A stretch of DNA of 64,000 nt, from positions 70,685,501-70,749,500 of the forward strand of contig NC_071667.1 of the NCBI RefSeq assembly GCF_028554725.1. Direction: 5' to 3'. Positions 28,701 to 41,367 of this stretch are shown in pieces. Origin of the DNA: Zeugodacus cucurbitae (Eukaryota; Arthropoda; Insecta; Diptera; Tephritidae). Made by a program: the position numbers and the translations under genes. The stretch's first letter is position 1, and each line of letters begins with the position of its first letter. A model generated the notes under the pieces. The model saw only the letters and a program-made list of their open reading frames with translations. It was not told the DNA's origin and ran no database searches.

Positions 28701-30231
28701 TTAGTCCATTTCAATGGATCTCATATCAAGTCCATTAGTTCCACAGTTACCAAAATATTACCTCATGATATCGAATCTAGTTTTCGCATAGAGCGACGTC
28801 CAATTCCTTGCATGATATCCCTCACCGTCTAGTCTTATCATATCATTTCACATCTCATATCTTCGGAGGCCCATACGATTTCACACAATAATTTTAATGT
28901 ACTTCACGTTTAACTTCTTAAATTAAAGAATGATATTTATTTCTCCTTCGCAGGTAACTTTAGCTCGTCAATTCGGACTCCCCGGTCGCTCTCAGAGTCA
29001 AAGCCACAATTACAGCGCCCTACTGCGACAGAACGGTTCCATGCGTCTTCATACAACGGTGAATAACAATGCTCTCGATCACTACCACTCTTACCGAGTT
29101 ATGCAATTGCATTGTCGTGACCAAAGCCATCATTTTTCTCTGCAGGACAGCATCCGAACAACAACAACGACGACCACAATCAACAGCAGCGGTGGAATGG
29201 GAAGCATGACTATGGGCGGAAAGGGTGGCAATAGCGTTAGTCGTCGTTCATCCAATCGTTCGCGTTACACCTCCATCGGCTCGCAATCTCCGCTTACGAC
29301 TACACTGAGCAAGCGTGATGAAATCGCCACCAATCAAGTAAATGGTTTAACTGCAGCGAAACAACAACAGCAACACCATCACTTGCTGCAATCTCAATTA
29401 TCGCAACGATCCAATGGCGCCGATAGCAATATACTACTAGACATAGAATTGGGCACAGCGCACAACTATTGTCACGTTCGTCCGCAGTCGGTGGGCATAA
29501 ATTGCAATCGAAGTGATAACTTACGGCGCTCCGTCATTAGCAATAGTATGGTGCATGCGCCGCGTAATGCGCGACCTCTTTGCGATGATCGCATGTCGAT
29601 TAACTCGCAAGAGTGGGACAGCAACGCCAGTCAGTATGAACTTGGCGACACTCTTTGTATGGGTGAACTTGAGTCCGAGTTGGCGAAACCCGCCACACCA
29701 CACAGTCTGACAAGGGCGCGTATGTCTGCCCCTCAACCAGCACCCACCGTACAACCGGTTAATTCCATAGCGGAATTGGACATTCACACTCCGGCACGAA
29801 CGCGTCTCAAACTTTCAAAAATAATCAGTCGACGTGACCAGGACACTTTGTTGGCCAAGTCTGCGCCGCGTGCTGAACTAATGCGAAGCGCCTCTAACAC
29901 CCCTAATGTGCCTGGCTCACCGTTTACGACGTACGAAAACGATAAGAAGAAACAGGCGCGTAACGCGAACGGCGCGCGGACACATAAAACGTTTGACTCC
30001 ATAACAGGCATCTTTCATTGGCGAGCTCGTAAAAAAGAGCTGAATGGACGACATGTCGGCAGTGGTGGTCCAGGTGGTAGTAGTAGGTCGCGACAGGACA
30101 GTATCTCTACAACTCACACAAGCTCTAGTACTCCCACCCCACGAACGGCTCTTATGCGTAGCATATCGTCCACGTCACCGGCGGTGCTGGAGTCTACGCT
30201 AAATGTCGAAATGATTGGACAGAAATTGTGA
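25721..30231 (+). CDS. PK2-R: Pyrokinin-2 (hugin) receptor, class A GPCR
   Basis: Coding exons are 25721-26207, 26333-26498, 26960-27092, 27213-27411, 28376-28590 and 28954-30231. All junctions are GT-AG, phases agree, and the total is 825 residues. The start ATG lies 5 nt after a strong acceptor. The extracellular N-terminus of about 107 residues has glycosylation sequons at N72, N78, N83 and N94. TM1 is about 108-134. The TM3 end is ERY (207-209). ECL cysteines are C184 and C261. TM6 has CWAP (338-341) and TM7 has NPLLY (384-388). The tail after K400 is very long and Ser/Thr/Gln-rich. TM and loop wording matches what I remember of fly PK2-R1/PK2-R2, Gq-type receptors for hugin/pyrokinin peptides; I cannot say which paralogue. 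The tail probably contains an 87-bp intron (29059-29145), giving 796 residues if removed. Confidence 0.88.
29059..29145 (+). other. Putative in-frame mini-intron (exitron) in receptor tail
   Basis: Inside the last coding exon a donor ACG|GTGAAT is followed 87 nt later by a pyrimidine-rich acceptor TTTTTCTCTGCAG. A CGTGAC branch-point-like motif lies upstream of the acceptor. The segment is 29 codons with no stop, so both spliced and unspliced products stay in frame. Removing it joins LHTT directly to DSIRTT. That is how I remember the Drosophila receptor tail reading (LHTT-DSVRTT), which favours a genuine intron. Confidence 0.6.
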
Positions 30232-31680
30232 ATGGCATCGTCAACAGGCACACACTCGCAGACACAGACACTACGAAAGAGTGCAGCGTTAGGTTCAACT
30301 TGAGAAAGTTAGGTAAACGTAGACATGACATTTGTCCGGTCACCGAGACCAGATGGCGTCATAGTTGTACTGTGCGGCACCTCACGTCCTCATTTGCACC
30401 CTTATATGTTTGCTAGTGTACTCACTTCCCACATATGTATCCACATGCACTTAGAAGCCACGCTTGAAGCTCAAAGCTACACAAATTGACACCAACTAAA
30501 TTGTTGAAAACAAAGAATCACAAGTTTCCCAAAATCAGTCTCATACTCGAATATGTACAAACAATCTGTCTCCGTCTCCTTTCATCATCATCCGCAAAGT
30601 CACGAACATAGAAAGTGCGAGTTGCCTAAGTCATCTGTCTCGTCAGCGTGTTAGGCCACTTATCTCCGCAATTTGTTGCCACATCTAGCCAACCACGTAA
30701 CACGCATATATTTCAGACAAATGAAGGTTCTTGTGTCAGAGTGTGTATCAGAGAATGCCATTGTAGATTTGTCGCATCGCAACCATTTGCCACATTTGCG
30801 TAAATACAGAAATAAAATAAATTGTAAGAAATCCCTAGTCAGACAGTCGTATCGCTACAAATGGCATGACATTAACTAAAAGCAGACTCAACCCCACTTT
30901 GAGTCCGACATATGTAAATGACAATTCTCAGCCACTGTGAAGAGAGAAAATAGAATAGATTTAGCGCTAAGAACGAGATTTATGCTTATGATTATTAGCA
31001 CATTAAAGTTGTGGACATAACGTATGGAAAATAATATATGCCTTTACTTAACATACCTTAAAATAAAATAAAATAAAATAAAATAGAATAAAATAGAATA
31101 AAATAAAATAGAATAAAATAAAATAAAATAAAATAAAATAAAATAAAATGAAATGAAATAAAATAAAATAAAATAAAATAAAATAAAATAAAATAAAATA
31201 AAATAATATAATATAAATAAAATAACATTATACAACTTTTAATGGTTATTATAATATTGACGTGAAAGTGAACTTAAGACTTTTCCCCATTCCAAAATCC
31301 ACAAGAGAGACATAAAACTAGCACTCTTAACACTCTTTGTGGCGCTAAAAACTTTCTATCTCAAATTCATGTTGCTGAGGATTACACTAACAGATTTGCA
31401 CTCAAACTATCATAAAAATTGTCAGCTTAAAGCGTTTGCGAACTTCCAAAGTACAAACGAGTACGAAAATAATACAAAAACAAATTAAACTACACAAAAA
31501 ACGTGCACAATAAAAGCGTTGAAAGCGAACACTTAGTATTTAAGATTTAGATAAGATTCTCCATTTCACACAGCCTTTTCCCTCACACACACACACGCAC
31601 CTCGCTCTTGAGAATTGCCACTTAGTTTTTAAGTGTTACAATGCAAATAAAATTCGAAATAAAAATTTTTAAATTCTAAG
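30232..31680 (+). other. Probable 3' UTR of the receptor gene
   Basis: After the TGA at 30229-30231 there is no further exon. Candidate polyadenylation signals AATAAA occur at 31509-31514 and 31646-31651. The true 3' end is not determined. The pentanucleotide array at 31,060-31,225 would lie inside the UTR if these downstream signals are used. Confidence 0.4.
31060..31225. repeat. (AAAAT)n pentanucleotide array, about 165 bp
   Basis: About 30 units of AAAAT run in tandem with a few G substitutions (AGAAT, GAAAT). The minus-strand open frame at 31044-31235, a run of Y-F-I-L residues, is only a translation of this array and is not a gene. Arrays of this type are usually polymorphic in length. 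Confidence 0.95.
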
Positions 31681-33049
31681 TGTTTGGCGCCTCTGCTTTT
31701 TATTCGCCTCTCAACTTAGTGCGTAGACACTTATTAGCGTTGTATTATACTGTTGGCTGTATAGCTGCCGGCTTAGTGAAACTATAAAACTGCAATTTGC
31801 TTAAATGAGACTTTTAAAAAGCGTAATGTAATTAGGAAATAGTAGTTTTAAATGCTGTTGAATTTATTCCTAGCGTGCAGAGAAAAAGTTTAATTATGTC
31901 CGTGCTTATGGAGTTGCGGAAAATGGCTGTGCCCCACGATTTACACTCATACATACATGAACAAAAAATGCATAGCGTAGTAGATAGTTAGTGCCGTGTA
32001 CTTATGTATGCCTACGGTTTATGAATTAATTGTTGGTATATAGTACGATAAATACATACAAATGTACATATATACAAAATGAAAGTTTAGTTTAGCTCGT
32101 TGTATTTGCTTAAAGCGGTTTAAGAAATTATACGTATTTATATATATGTATGTATATTTTGTTAATTTATATTTATGTTACTTTTAACTGTAACTATGTA
32201 TTTTAATAATAAGAACAAAATGAAGTCAACTATATTGATTAAGAAATCACAATAAAAAACATTTTAAATGGTTTTAAAATTCAAAAAAGTGTTTTTACTA
32301 TAATCTGTTGGTATGGTATGTATTCAGAATAGCTTCTATCAGCAAATTTTAAAGGGAGACATTCAATAATATGCAATATAATTCAATAATAAATCTATAT
32401 ATTAGAGTGAGAAAATAAAAAAAACTGTAAGGTTTTACCCTACCAACCACGCTAATACACCAAACTACTACAAGTGCGACTCCCTTCAAGTTATTGCGCT
32501 GCAAAAAATAAAATAAGTAAGTAAAACATTATACTAGTGAATAGAGGTATGTTTGGGGTCGATCCACAGTATAAAAATATTATTTTTTTATAATCACTGT
32601 CACCTCTCGAATGGGTATTGTATTCTCATCCGTGGGCATTTCTGTCACGTTAAAACTTGTAAGATTCTTCATTTATGAATAACATAGCTAGCTTATATAT
32701 TAGATTAGTTCAGATATTCGACCATGGATGAGCACCGTTTTATGTCTCGCGAACCACTTGTCAAATCCGCACTAATTTTAGTGCATTCCATTCCTATAAA
32801 GCTATTTTACCTTATTATACCATTAAGCATCTCATTAACCTATTTGGAGTAAGCGACTGAGTAATTAAAAATGCATTAAAACAAAAATAAATAAATAATT
32901 ATAATTATTTCTCGAAATATTACTCAAATAAACGAACCGAAATATTAGTCTAACCGAACAATTAAAATCTCTAATAGGTCACGATCACATATTACAGCAA
33001 TTAACTAATTGAACAGTGGTATGTCATTGATTTTAAATTAATGTAAATG
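31681..33049. other. Non-coding stretch downstream of the receptor
   Basis: AT-rich sequence with no open frame of note. No promoter, RNA gene or terminal inverted repeat was identified. Confidence 0.45.
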
Positions 33050-33061
33050 CAACTCTGTGAA

Positions 33062-34063
33062 AAGCTACGTCATGATTGGGAAGGACCTCTCCGAGCCGTT
33101 CGATGCCAAACGAGGTTTCAGACAAGGTGACTCAATATTGCGACTTCTTTAACTTAATGTTGGAAAAAATAATACGAGCTGCAGAGCTAAATAGAGAAGG
33201 TACAATCTTCTACAAGAGCGTACAGCTGCTGGCGTACGCCGATGATATTGATATCATCGGAAGCAACAACCGCGCCGTTTGTTCTGCTTTTTCCCGCATG
33301 GATAAGGAGGCGAAGCGAATGGGTCTGGAGGTGAATGAGGACAAGACGAAATATCTCCTGTCATCAAGCAAACAGTCGGCGCACTCCCGTCTTGGCTCCC
33401 ACGACACTGTTGACAGTCATAACTTCGAAGTTGTAGATAATTTCGTATACCTGGGAACCAGTATCAACAACACCAACAATGTCAGCCTCGAAATCCAGCG
33501 CAGAATCACTCTTGCAAACAGGTGCTACTTTGGACTGAGTAGGCAATTGAACAGTAAAGTCCTCTCTCGACGAACCAAAATCAAACTCTACAAGTCGCTT
33601 ATCATTCCCTTCCTGCTTTATGGTGCAGAAGGTTGGACGATGTCAACATCAGATGAGACGACACTAGGAGTTTTCGAGAGGAAAATTTTGCGAAAGATTT
33701 ATGGTCCTCCGAACATTGGCAACGGCGAATACCGCAGACGATGGAACGATGAGCTGTACGAGTTATATGACGACATTGACATAGTTCAGCGAATAAAAAG
33801 ACAGCGGCTACGCTGGCTAGGTCATGTTGTCCGAATGGACGAAAACACTCCAGCTCTGAAAGTGTTCGATGGTGTACCCGCCGGAGGAAGCCGAGGAAGG
33901 GGAAGGCCTACACTCCGTTGGAGGGACCAGGTGGAGAGCGATCTGGTTACACTTGGAATCTCCAACTGGCGCCGAACTGCGAAGGAAAGAGAGGAGTGGC
34001 GCGCTCTCATCGATTCAGCTATAACCAACTAAATGGTTGAACGCCAATCGCATACATGCATCA
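33062..34063 (+). mobile_element. 5'-truncated RTE-type non-LTR retrotransposon
   Basis: The insert is bounded by a 12-bp direct repeat, CAACTCTGTGAA, at 33050-33061 and 34064-34075, which is a target-site duplication. It carries only the 3' end of a reverse-transcriptase ORF followed by a short 3' tail (34033-34063) with a CATACATGCA-type repeat and no long poly(A). The truncated 5' end and preserved 3' end fit target-primed reverse transcription. Confidence 0.85.
33076..34032 (+). pseudogene. Reverse transcriptase C-terminal remnant (RTE/BovB-like)
   Basis: The 318-codon frame includes the RT active-site motif YADD within LLAYADDIDIIG, then a thumb and C-terminal region ending in RWLGHVVRMDEN and GRPTLRWRDQV. 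These are typical of RTE-clade endonuclease/reverse transcriptase proteins. The endonuclease domain and the RT fingers are missing. Upstream, at about 33,070-33,130, the motif FDAKRGFRQGDS lies in a different frame from the YADD part, so a small indel near 33,130 has shifted the frame. The ATG at 33,076 is therefore not a genuine start. This is a dead copy. Confidence 0.85.
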
Positions 34064-34075
34064 CAACTCTGTGAA

Positions 34076-37000
34076 GGAAAGCGTATGTTCAATGAGAAAA
34101 CGAAATGTTGAAGAAGTAACAGCCTCTGTCCACTTAAATTTCAAAAATCTGTATAAAAAAATATTATCAAAACTAATTTATAATATCCAAAAAAGTCCAA
34201 CAACAAGTGTTCACAAACCATATCAAAACACTGTTTCGAGAACCACTAAATACTAATTGTTGAAGCTAAATTGAGTATGTTTAAAGAAAATAGTTGATTT
34301 GTATCTTAATTATTTCATCTATAAAGTCCAACTAACGACTCTAATGAATACAGTCCGACAAGTTGATTGTCATTTAGCACAAAAAAATTATTAATTTGGT
34401 TCTAAATTCGAATAATAAAGTAAGTATGTTGAGGTCATTTCATTAATAGAGTCAATTAGCAGCATCACTCTATACGCTTTAGTCTGAACACTATTCTATT
34501 TAATTAAATTAAAGTCCAAGCACGTTAAATACAGTATTCTTGCATTTTGGATGATTTCCAGCATGAACTCTAAATAAATATTAAATATAAATAAATAAAT
34601 TAAAGCTGTAAGAACAGCTTGGTTAAATGGAATCCAATCGAGCAGAATGCTTACTAAATCGAGCATAATTCTGCTGATTATCCGTTTACATTAAACGCTG
34701 AATAATTTCAAATTCACCTTGAACTTTATATGAATTATCTCTGGAATTATCTACTTAGCAATGAGAATATTATCAGAAATTCCATTTAAAAAATTTGAAC
34801 ATGCTTTAAAGCGCTTTGTTCATTTATGTGTAATACTCGTATTTACCTGCATAAATTTACAAATTGTATGAATTAAGTCTCAACCAAACATTTCATTTCA
34901 TACCGAAAATTCCATGTAAATATATACTATATGTTATGTTTGTTAACTCGTTAGATGTAATTGTATAATTTGTTTACACAAAATTCTAATGAATTTTAAC
35001 AACTTTGTGAATTTAATTGGAATTTTACAAGTTTTTGCAGAGAGTGTCCTACATGAATTTTTACAACATGGGATTATGTAGTTTGTACGATATTTATATA
35101 TTCTAATACTTGAATATATTTTAAATTTCGAATTCTAGGGCAAATTTGGGTATGAAATAAATAAAATAAAATATGAATATTAATATATACATATAATAAA
35201 AAGTATGTATGTGAATACACACAAATTTCAATCCTCTTTAAGCTAGTGGTAGAACTTTTATGAAACTCTAAATTTTCAGTTGGAGATTTAAGTAATTATT
35301 ATGTAAGTTTTGTATACAATTTTAGACTTGAGGAGTAGGAAGTAGGGCATAACACAAGTGTTATAAATTTCATTTTATTTACTACATCATTCTTAGATTA
35401 GGAAAGGAATAACGTACCTCTAATCTCAGTAGCAGTCGCTGAAAAAACTTATTATATTCTTCAAAGAATGTAAATGCCTGAAACAGGTACTCATTTACGA
35501 CAATTAATCTATGCTCGACGAAAATATGGAGCTCTTTAGCAATATAGAGATCCCAAAATACCTAAAAAGCTATATTACCAGTTTTATGATGAATATAGGG
35601 TTAATTGAAGAGTTCATAAATGACAGAAACATTATGAAAGAGAAGACATTAATGGATGAATATGAAAGAACAAATATGAGAAGAAAATGTCTATAATTTG
35701 GTTAAAAAATTAACGATATTTTACAGGCTTAGTAAAGACTCGATAATGAAAAGGAGTAAATGGCTAAATTGACTATAAGGATATACAAGTTTACAGTTCC
35801 CTTGAGTTTCTGCTGAAATAAATTTCGCTTTAAACAAAAAAAATATTTAAATTGCTACAACAAGCACCTCAACAACAGAATGAAGCACCTAATTGAATAA
35901 CCATTTACACAAAATATTTCAAAAGCACACACACGCGCCCATTAAGACTTCATGCAAAACATTTTAAAAACTTTGAAAATGCAAATTTCAACAACTTCAG
36001 TGCAGACTTGAAGACTTGAGTGCACGAAGAGTAGACGAGTTTTATATTACTGTATTATTTATTTAAATGTGAGGGAGTGTGTATATTACACACAATATTA
36101 TCTTGTGAGCGAGCAAAGTTAGCAAAAAGCATGTGCGTGACGGCGACCGACAGGGCGTATGAGTGATCAACGCAAAACAGCATGAGTGCACAAAGGGTTA
36201 ACATACGCAGTGTTTTATGGCAGCACAGCACACATACACACATAATTTTACTTTTATATACACATATATATATAAAGTGTGTATTAGAGTGCACTTGTGT
36301 TTGTTGGTGTGTGTGGTGTATGTCTTTGGCACACTCTCTGCGCAAAATAATGTAATAAAAGTCTTGAAAAATTTGAATGGCTCATAAAAAATGGCATGCA
36401 GTCGTGTTGAATGAGTGGCAAGACCACAAGAACAAGTGCTAAAGTACACAAGAAAATAAAAAAAAACTTGCGAAAAAAGACAGCCTAACGCCGTTTCACG
36501 CTGCCACAGAATAGCTTAATATTTGTTGTTCACAGCAAACATTTACCAAATTTACCAACTTAGGACACGCATAAAAATATTAGAAATGCTGATATCGCAG
36601 TTATATTTACTTAAGCGCATATTCACACACACACCCACATATATACATACATAGCATGTAAATGACATGTGGGTGTGTGTTGGTGTTGGTGTTGGCATTA
36701 CAAATTGTGAGCAACATTTCGAAAATGTGCTGAGAAAAATGCCAACAACACACGCAGAGACGCTGCTTGAACTCCGAACCAACTCATTTTCAACTAAATT
36801 AGTTGATTTGTCTGGAGAGGATTATAATACATGCTTACGAAGGCACCCTTGTTGTTGTTGTATATATGCGTGCTGCAGTCATACTTGATTCACTGTACGC
36901 TAATATGCCAAGAGATAAGCGTCGAAATTTTCATGCAGTTCATACTTAAATGTATAGAAGTGTAACAACATACTTTGTATGCTTATAAGCCTCTTTGTAT

Positions 37001-38176
37001 ACATATATGTATACATATAAACAAGTATATGTATATGCATATACTTCAACCAATCGTTGGTGAATAACCTTTGAGTCCAGTTAGACTGCATGGCTCTGCT
37101 AATCCGCTCAAAGTTATTGTGTTTGGCAAGCTACTGGACGAGGGTTCCTATGCAAATACAAACACTCAACATCAAACACACGCACGCATTAAAATAACAT
37201 TTTTTAGTATGTTTACAATATTCAAATATCAGATTATTGACCTGATTATTGAAATATAAAAATTTTACTATTTTTTTCTTACTTTATTTTATTTTAATAT
37301 TATTCCACTTTTTCTTTCTATTTGTTTATATTTTGACGCAGCTAGTGGATACTTAAATGCAAATAAGCAAACACTCGTTGCTGCTTGAAGTATCATTTCA
37401 TTGGATTTCGTCTGACTGGACATGATACGCAGCTATTTTTATTACAGTTTTTCCATACACAGACATATGTATATGTGTATATACAAATATAGTTATCTGC
37501 TATCAGCCATCACTTCATATTATAGATTTTATTAGAAGTTTTTCTAAGCGTTCATTGCCACCTTCGCAGTTTAAGGGGGAAGCACACACATTTATATTTA
37601 TATAGAAAAAACTATGAAAGCCATAAAAGCGATACAATGGTCAATGTGATAATGTGTGCGTGAGCATTAGTGAGCGTAGGCATTATGGCTGATTGAACTC
37701 ATTTGCCTCCGAAATAGATAAACTCTGGTTGAATTGATTGCGAATAAAAAATTATATATACATAAGTACTTTGTGGTAGATTTCGTTAACATATATGTTT
37801 ACACATAAATACTCGTATGTGGATTGATATTTCCATGAGTTCTGTGTATTCATGGTAGGTGTCAAGGCCATGCTCTTTTCATTTTGTACAATGTTTGTTT
37901 GTGAGTGTACAATATTCATTGAAATTACCTAAATTAATATAATGGTATTAAAATATATTAAATATTTAACAGATAAATGCAATATCAATAACACCAAACA
38001 TATATACTAGGTCGAGTAAAAAAGAAACACTTATTTTGCCAATAAATGGCTCTAGAAATATAGATTATATATATATAAATAAATCTGGTGTCAACGATGC
38101 ACCTCGCTCTGTAAGGTCATTTCAACGAAAATTAGATATTAGAAATATATAAAATATATGGAAATAATATAAAATA
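34076..38176. other. Non-coding stretch with CA-rich patches
   Basis: No exon is recognisable. The frames at 35511-35696, 36055-36449 and 36552-36888 lack family motifs. The last two sit in CA/TG-rich and TATA-rich simple sequence at 36,200-36,700. A short AT/TA run occurs near 36,260-36,280. Confidence 0.45.
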
Positions 38177-38670
38177 TTAGGTTGTCTCCCTTCCGCCTTT
38201 TTGTCTTTTGAATTTTGCGGATATGTATAAAGCGCTACAGAGCTCGTATCTAATATTATACATCTTTGAAAGGTCTTGACATAACCTACAAAACGACGAT
38301 ATGCATGGTTAGTTTGGATATTGCGTTCAACAGTTATAGACTGTTAATGGTGTTTTGGGGGATGGTACTCTATCACTTCAAACTGAGGAGGAATGATTTC
38401 GACGATTCAGAACGGGGTAAAACGATACCATGGATAAGCCAGCCGGCGGAATGACGACGAATACCGATCAAATCATGGAAAACATCTCCCGGGAGATGGG
38501 AGTTAGTCACCAAACCATTTTAAACAATCTGCAGAAGACTGGATACACAAAAAATCTTGATTTTTGGGTGCCGCCTGATTTGTGGCAAAAGAACCTACTG
38601 TAACTGTAACAATTTTTATAAAGCATTGAATAAAGAGCAAAAAAACGGAATACCTCCATTTGACAACCTA
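38177..38670 (+). mobile_element. Internally deleted mariner element, 494 bp
   Basis: The ends are TTAGGTTGTC (38177-38186) and its inverse GACAACCTAA (38661-38670), each flanked by the TA target dinucleotide. Between them one frame (about 38,446-38,600) reads VSHQTILNNLQKTGY then DFWVPPDLWQKNLL. This matches the second helix-turn-helix and linker of mariner transposases. The amino-terminal helix part (NDFDDSERGK) is in another frame, and the whole DDE catalytic region is missing. It cannot make transposase but keeps both termini. Confidence 0.8.
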
Positions 38671-38773
38671 ATATTAATCTAATCCGGCTTTACATGATGT
38701 ACTAGTACGATTGTCCAAGAGGATTTTGCAGAAACCATTTAATAAAGCCCGTTACGAAAAGAAGCTCGATGTA

Positions 38774-39120
38774 CGAGGTGTATTAAAAAAAACCAATTTT
38801 AAAATTTTCAATAGTTCAAAAGTCCATGTCAAAATTTTATTATTTTTATTTTTTATTATGTTGATATACATAAACTCCCTTGAAGTACGATAAATTTTCC
38901 GTATTCATTGCTTACTTTTTCTGTAGCAGCTGCTAAGGTTAGACGTGATTCTATATTGTTGGCGATTTTCATTTGTTAAAAGCTCACGCTTCGTTGCTAG
39001 TTCGCGAATTATTGTTAAAGTTATCCCAAAAATCGGAATTTCAGATGTGTTTCGACAATTGGAAAAAGTGTGAATATATTAAAAAAAAACGAAAATGCCA
39101 TTATTTTTTAACATACTACA
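38774..39120 (+). mobile_element. Mariner-type remnant, 347 bp (family B)
   Basis: It begins CGAGGTGTATT after TA (38772-38773) and ends in a degenerate inverse, AACATACTACA, before TA (39121-39122). The interior at about 38,970-39,030 translates to a run like DFHLLKAHASLLVRE, resembling the mariner transposase block before the third catalytic Asp, but it is broken. Its ends match the better-preserved copy at 53,938-54,346, so the two belong to the same family. It is older and more decayed than that copy. Confidence 0.6.
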
Positions 39121-39239
39121 TATTCGCCATAAATAATATATAAATATAAATACCAATTATTAGAAAATCCATATATTAAGTATATAGGGACTAGAGGAAA
39201 TATTTACCAAATTTTATGTATTTTTGTTATTATCAGCAC

Positions 39240-39960
39240 TAAACCATCTCTGAATGTCATTAAGGGAGGGGTCTGGGTTTCAGCGCAAAACAAAACACCT
39301 TTTTTATGATTTTTTATCTCAATTATCGATTAAGCAATTTTATTCAAACCTCCTCTACATTATTGAGCATAGTCTTGTCTATGTTCTGTAAATCAAATAA
39401 ATTTTCATGCAAAAATATTAAACCATTAGCCCGTGACAGAGCTTCCCCTAGGACGTCTTGAAAAAAAAAAACAATTTGCGGTGTTCACTGTAACTCGGCC
39501 GGAAATTATCCGAAAATGAAAAACCATAAAAATTTAGTTAAATTTTAAACAAATCTTTTCCCCAACGTTCTCTGATTATTATTTTTTTTTTTATTTAAAA
39601 ATTTTTGGCGGCCATCTAAAGTGTGAACCGTTATTTTCGACTAAAATTTCCGCCATTTTCAGGGTGGGAAACACCCTTAATGTAAAAAAGAAAAATTTTT
39701 ACTAAACGAAACTAAAGAAAATGTGTACCAAGTTTGAAATGAATCGGTCGAGTAGTTTTCAAATGGCAGTGAACACGGGCTTCTAAAAAGTAGTTTTGAG
39801 AAAAACGCGTTTAAAGCCGTAGCTGTTAGAGTTAGAGAGTTAAAGGCCCCGAGACTAATTAAACAATAACTTCAAGAATATTGCTTAGATCGGATTAAAA
39901 TTTTGACGACATATTCTTGAAATGTTAAACAATAACATAGAACAAAAAAAGTAAGTTAAA
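39240..39960. repeat. Probable dispersed repeat of unknown class
   Basis: The segment includes stretches such as TCGGTCGAGTAGTTTTCAAA and GAGAAAAACGCGTTTAAAG, which resemble non-coding interspersed repeats I have seen in several insect genomes. No terminal inverted repeats, target duplications or coding capacity are visible, and the ends are guesses. Confidence 0.3.
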
Positions 39961-41367
39961 AGATTGACCAATATTTTCAATATAAAGTTAATAGTAAATA
40001 TACTGGTGATCCTCATATTTGTTAATTGGGGGCTTGAAAAGTTTTAGTTTTGACAATAATGAGAGATGACAGGTAGTGAAAACGGTATTTATTAAAAGTT
40101 TGACGTAAAATAAAAAAATACACATGCATATCTATGTATATTCATATGAAATAGTTTGTCAGCAGCCAATTACAGAACATTCCCATATGTATTAAGAATT
40201 TTTTCCCTGACCACCAAATATAAAACTGACTCCCCTCCGCTGTTATGAATGAAATACCATCCCATCCGCTAAAAATATAATTGAATATGTTCAGTCAATC
40301 TGTCATGTACACACTCACATATACATAAACACATTAACAATTTCTAAAACGCAATATAACCGGAAAAAACAAAACTTTCATCTCAAAGTTCATATGTAAA
40401 TATACGAGTTCTTTAAGAAAACATAAACATAAACATAATTTTATTGTGGTAAAATATGTGATTTGCATAAAAACTAATGGTTGTTTTGTGCAAAGTTATT
40501 GAAAATTTAAGTGGTGGATGGGTAAACGAATAATATTTGGTAGCAAATTTGTTGAAAGTTTCAATGTATTCAAAATGTGTTCGAACTCGGAATAATACAC
40601 ATTATATGCGATTTGTGGTGCAAATTCAAAATATCACTTAGTATTTCACCGTAAATATTTACTACACAAGTTGCCGCTTTTGTGGTATGCGGTGGCTTTT
40701 GATGACATTATTATGCCAATATGCCACACTTTTGGGGCAAAACTTTGTTTCACAACAACAACAACAAATCACAACTTTCTGTTTGATTTGCATATATTAT
40801 GATTCAATTGCTTGTATTATAAAACTTTATTTGTCAATAGGTTTGTTGTTGTGCGTATGTATGTAGATTTGTTTGAACAAGTCAATGTGGTTAATGCTTT
40901 TGTCTGGCAAATTTTGTGGGTCCTAAAACGATAAAACAATTTACCCAAAAATATATGTAGATACATATGTATGAATGGACATAAATATTTATGCATGAGT
41001 CCAGTTAATGCTTCAATGGCACATGTTAGAACAAATTAATTTTCATTGTAAATAAATTAAATTGAACGTTTTACATTTCCAACATATTAGTTAATATACA
41101 AGTAACTTTAATTTTTGTAGAATTTAAGGTTCCATAATATTTAGCAGCTGAAAAATATTTAAATAGTAGTAAATATTTAATTGCGATGTTATTGCCCAAA
41201 AAATTATTTAGATTTTAATAAAAAATTAAACTTTAATTTAATTTTATTTTAATAAAAGTGAATTTTTATGAATAAATTATTAGAAAAACATTTTTAATTA
41301 ATTATTTGGTTAATATTATATTATTGCATGGTAATTTGTTCTTTCAAATCTTGTAATCTACGAATTA
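39961..41367. other. Non-coding AT-rich stretch
   Basis: No ORF, RNA gene or repeat boundary found. Short microsatellite-like TATG/TACA runs only. Confidence 0.45.

Noticed and set aside
31044..31235. 63-codon minus-strand frame of Y, F, I and L residues
   Set aside because: It is only the translation of the AAAAT array.
35511..35696. 61-codon frame starting MLDENMELFSN
   Set aside because: Highly charged but short, isolated, with no motif and no splice sites that would make it an exon.
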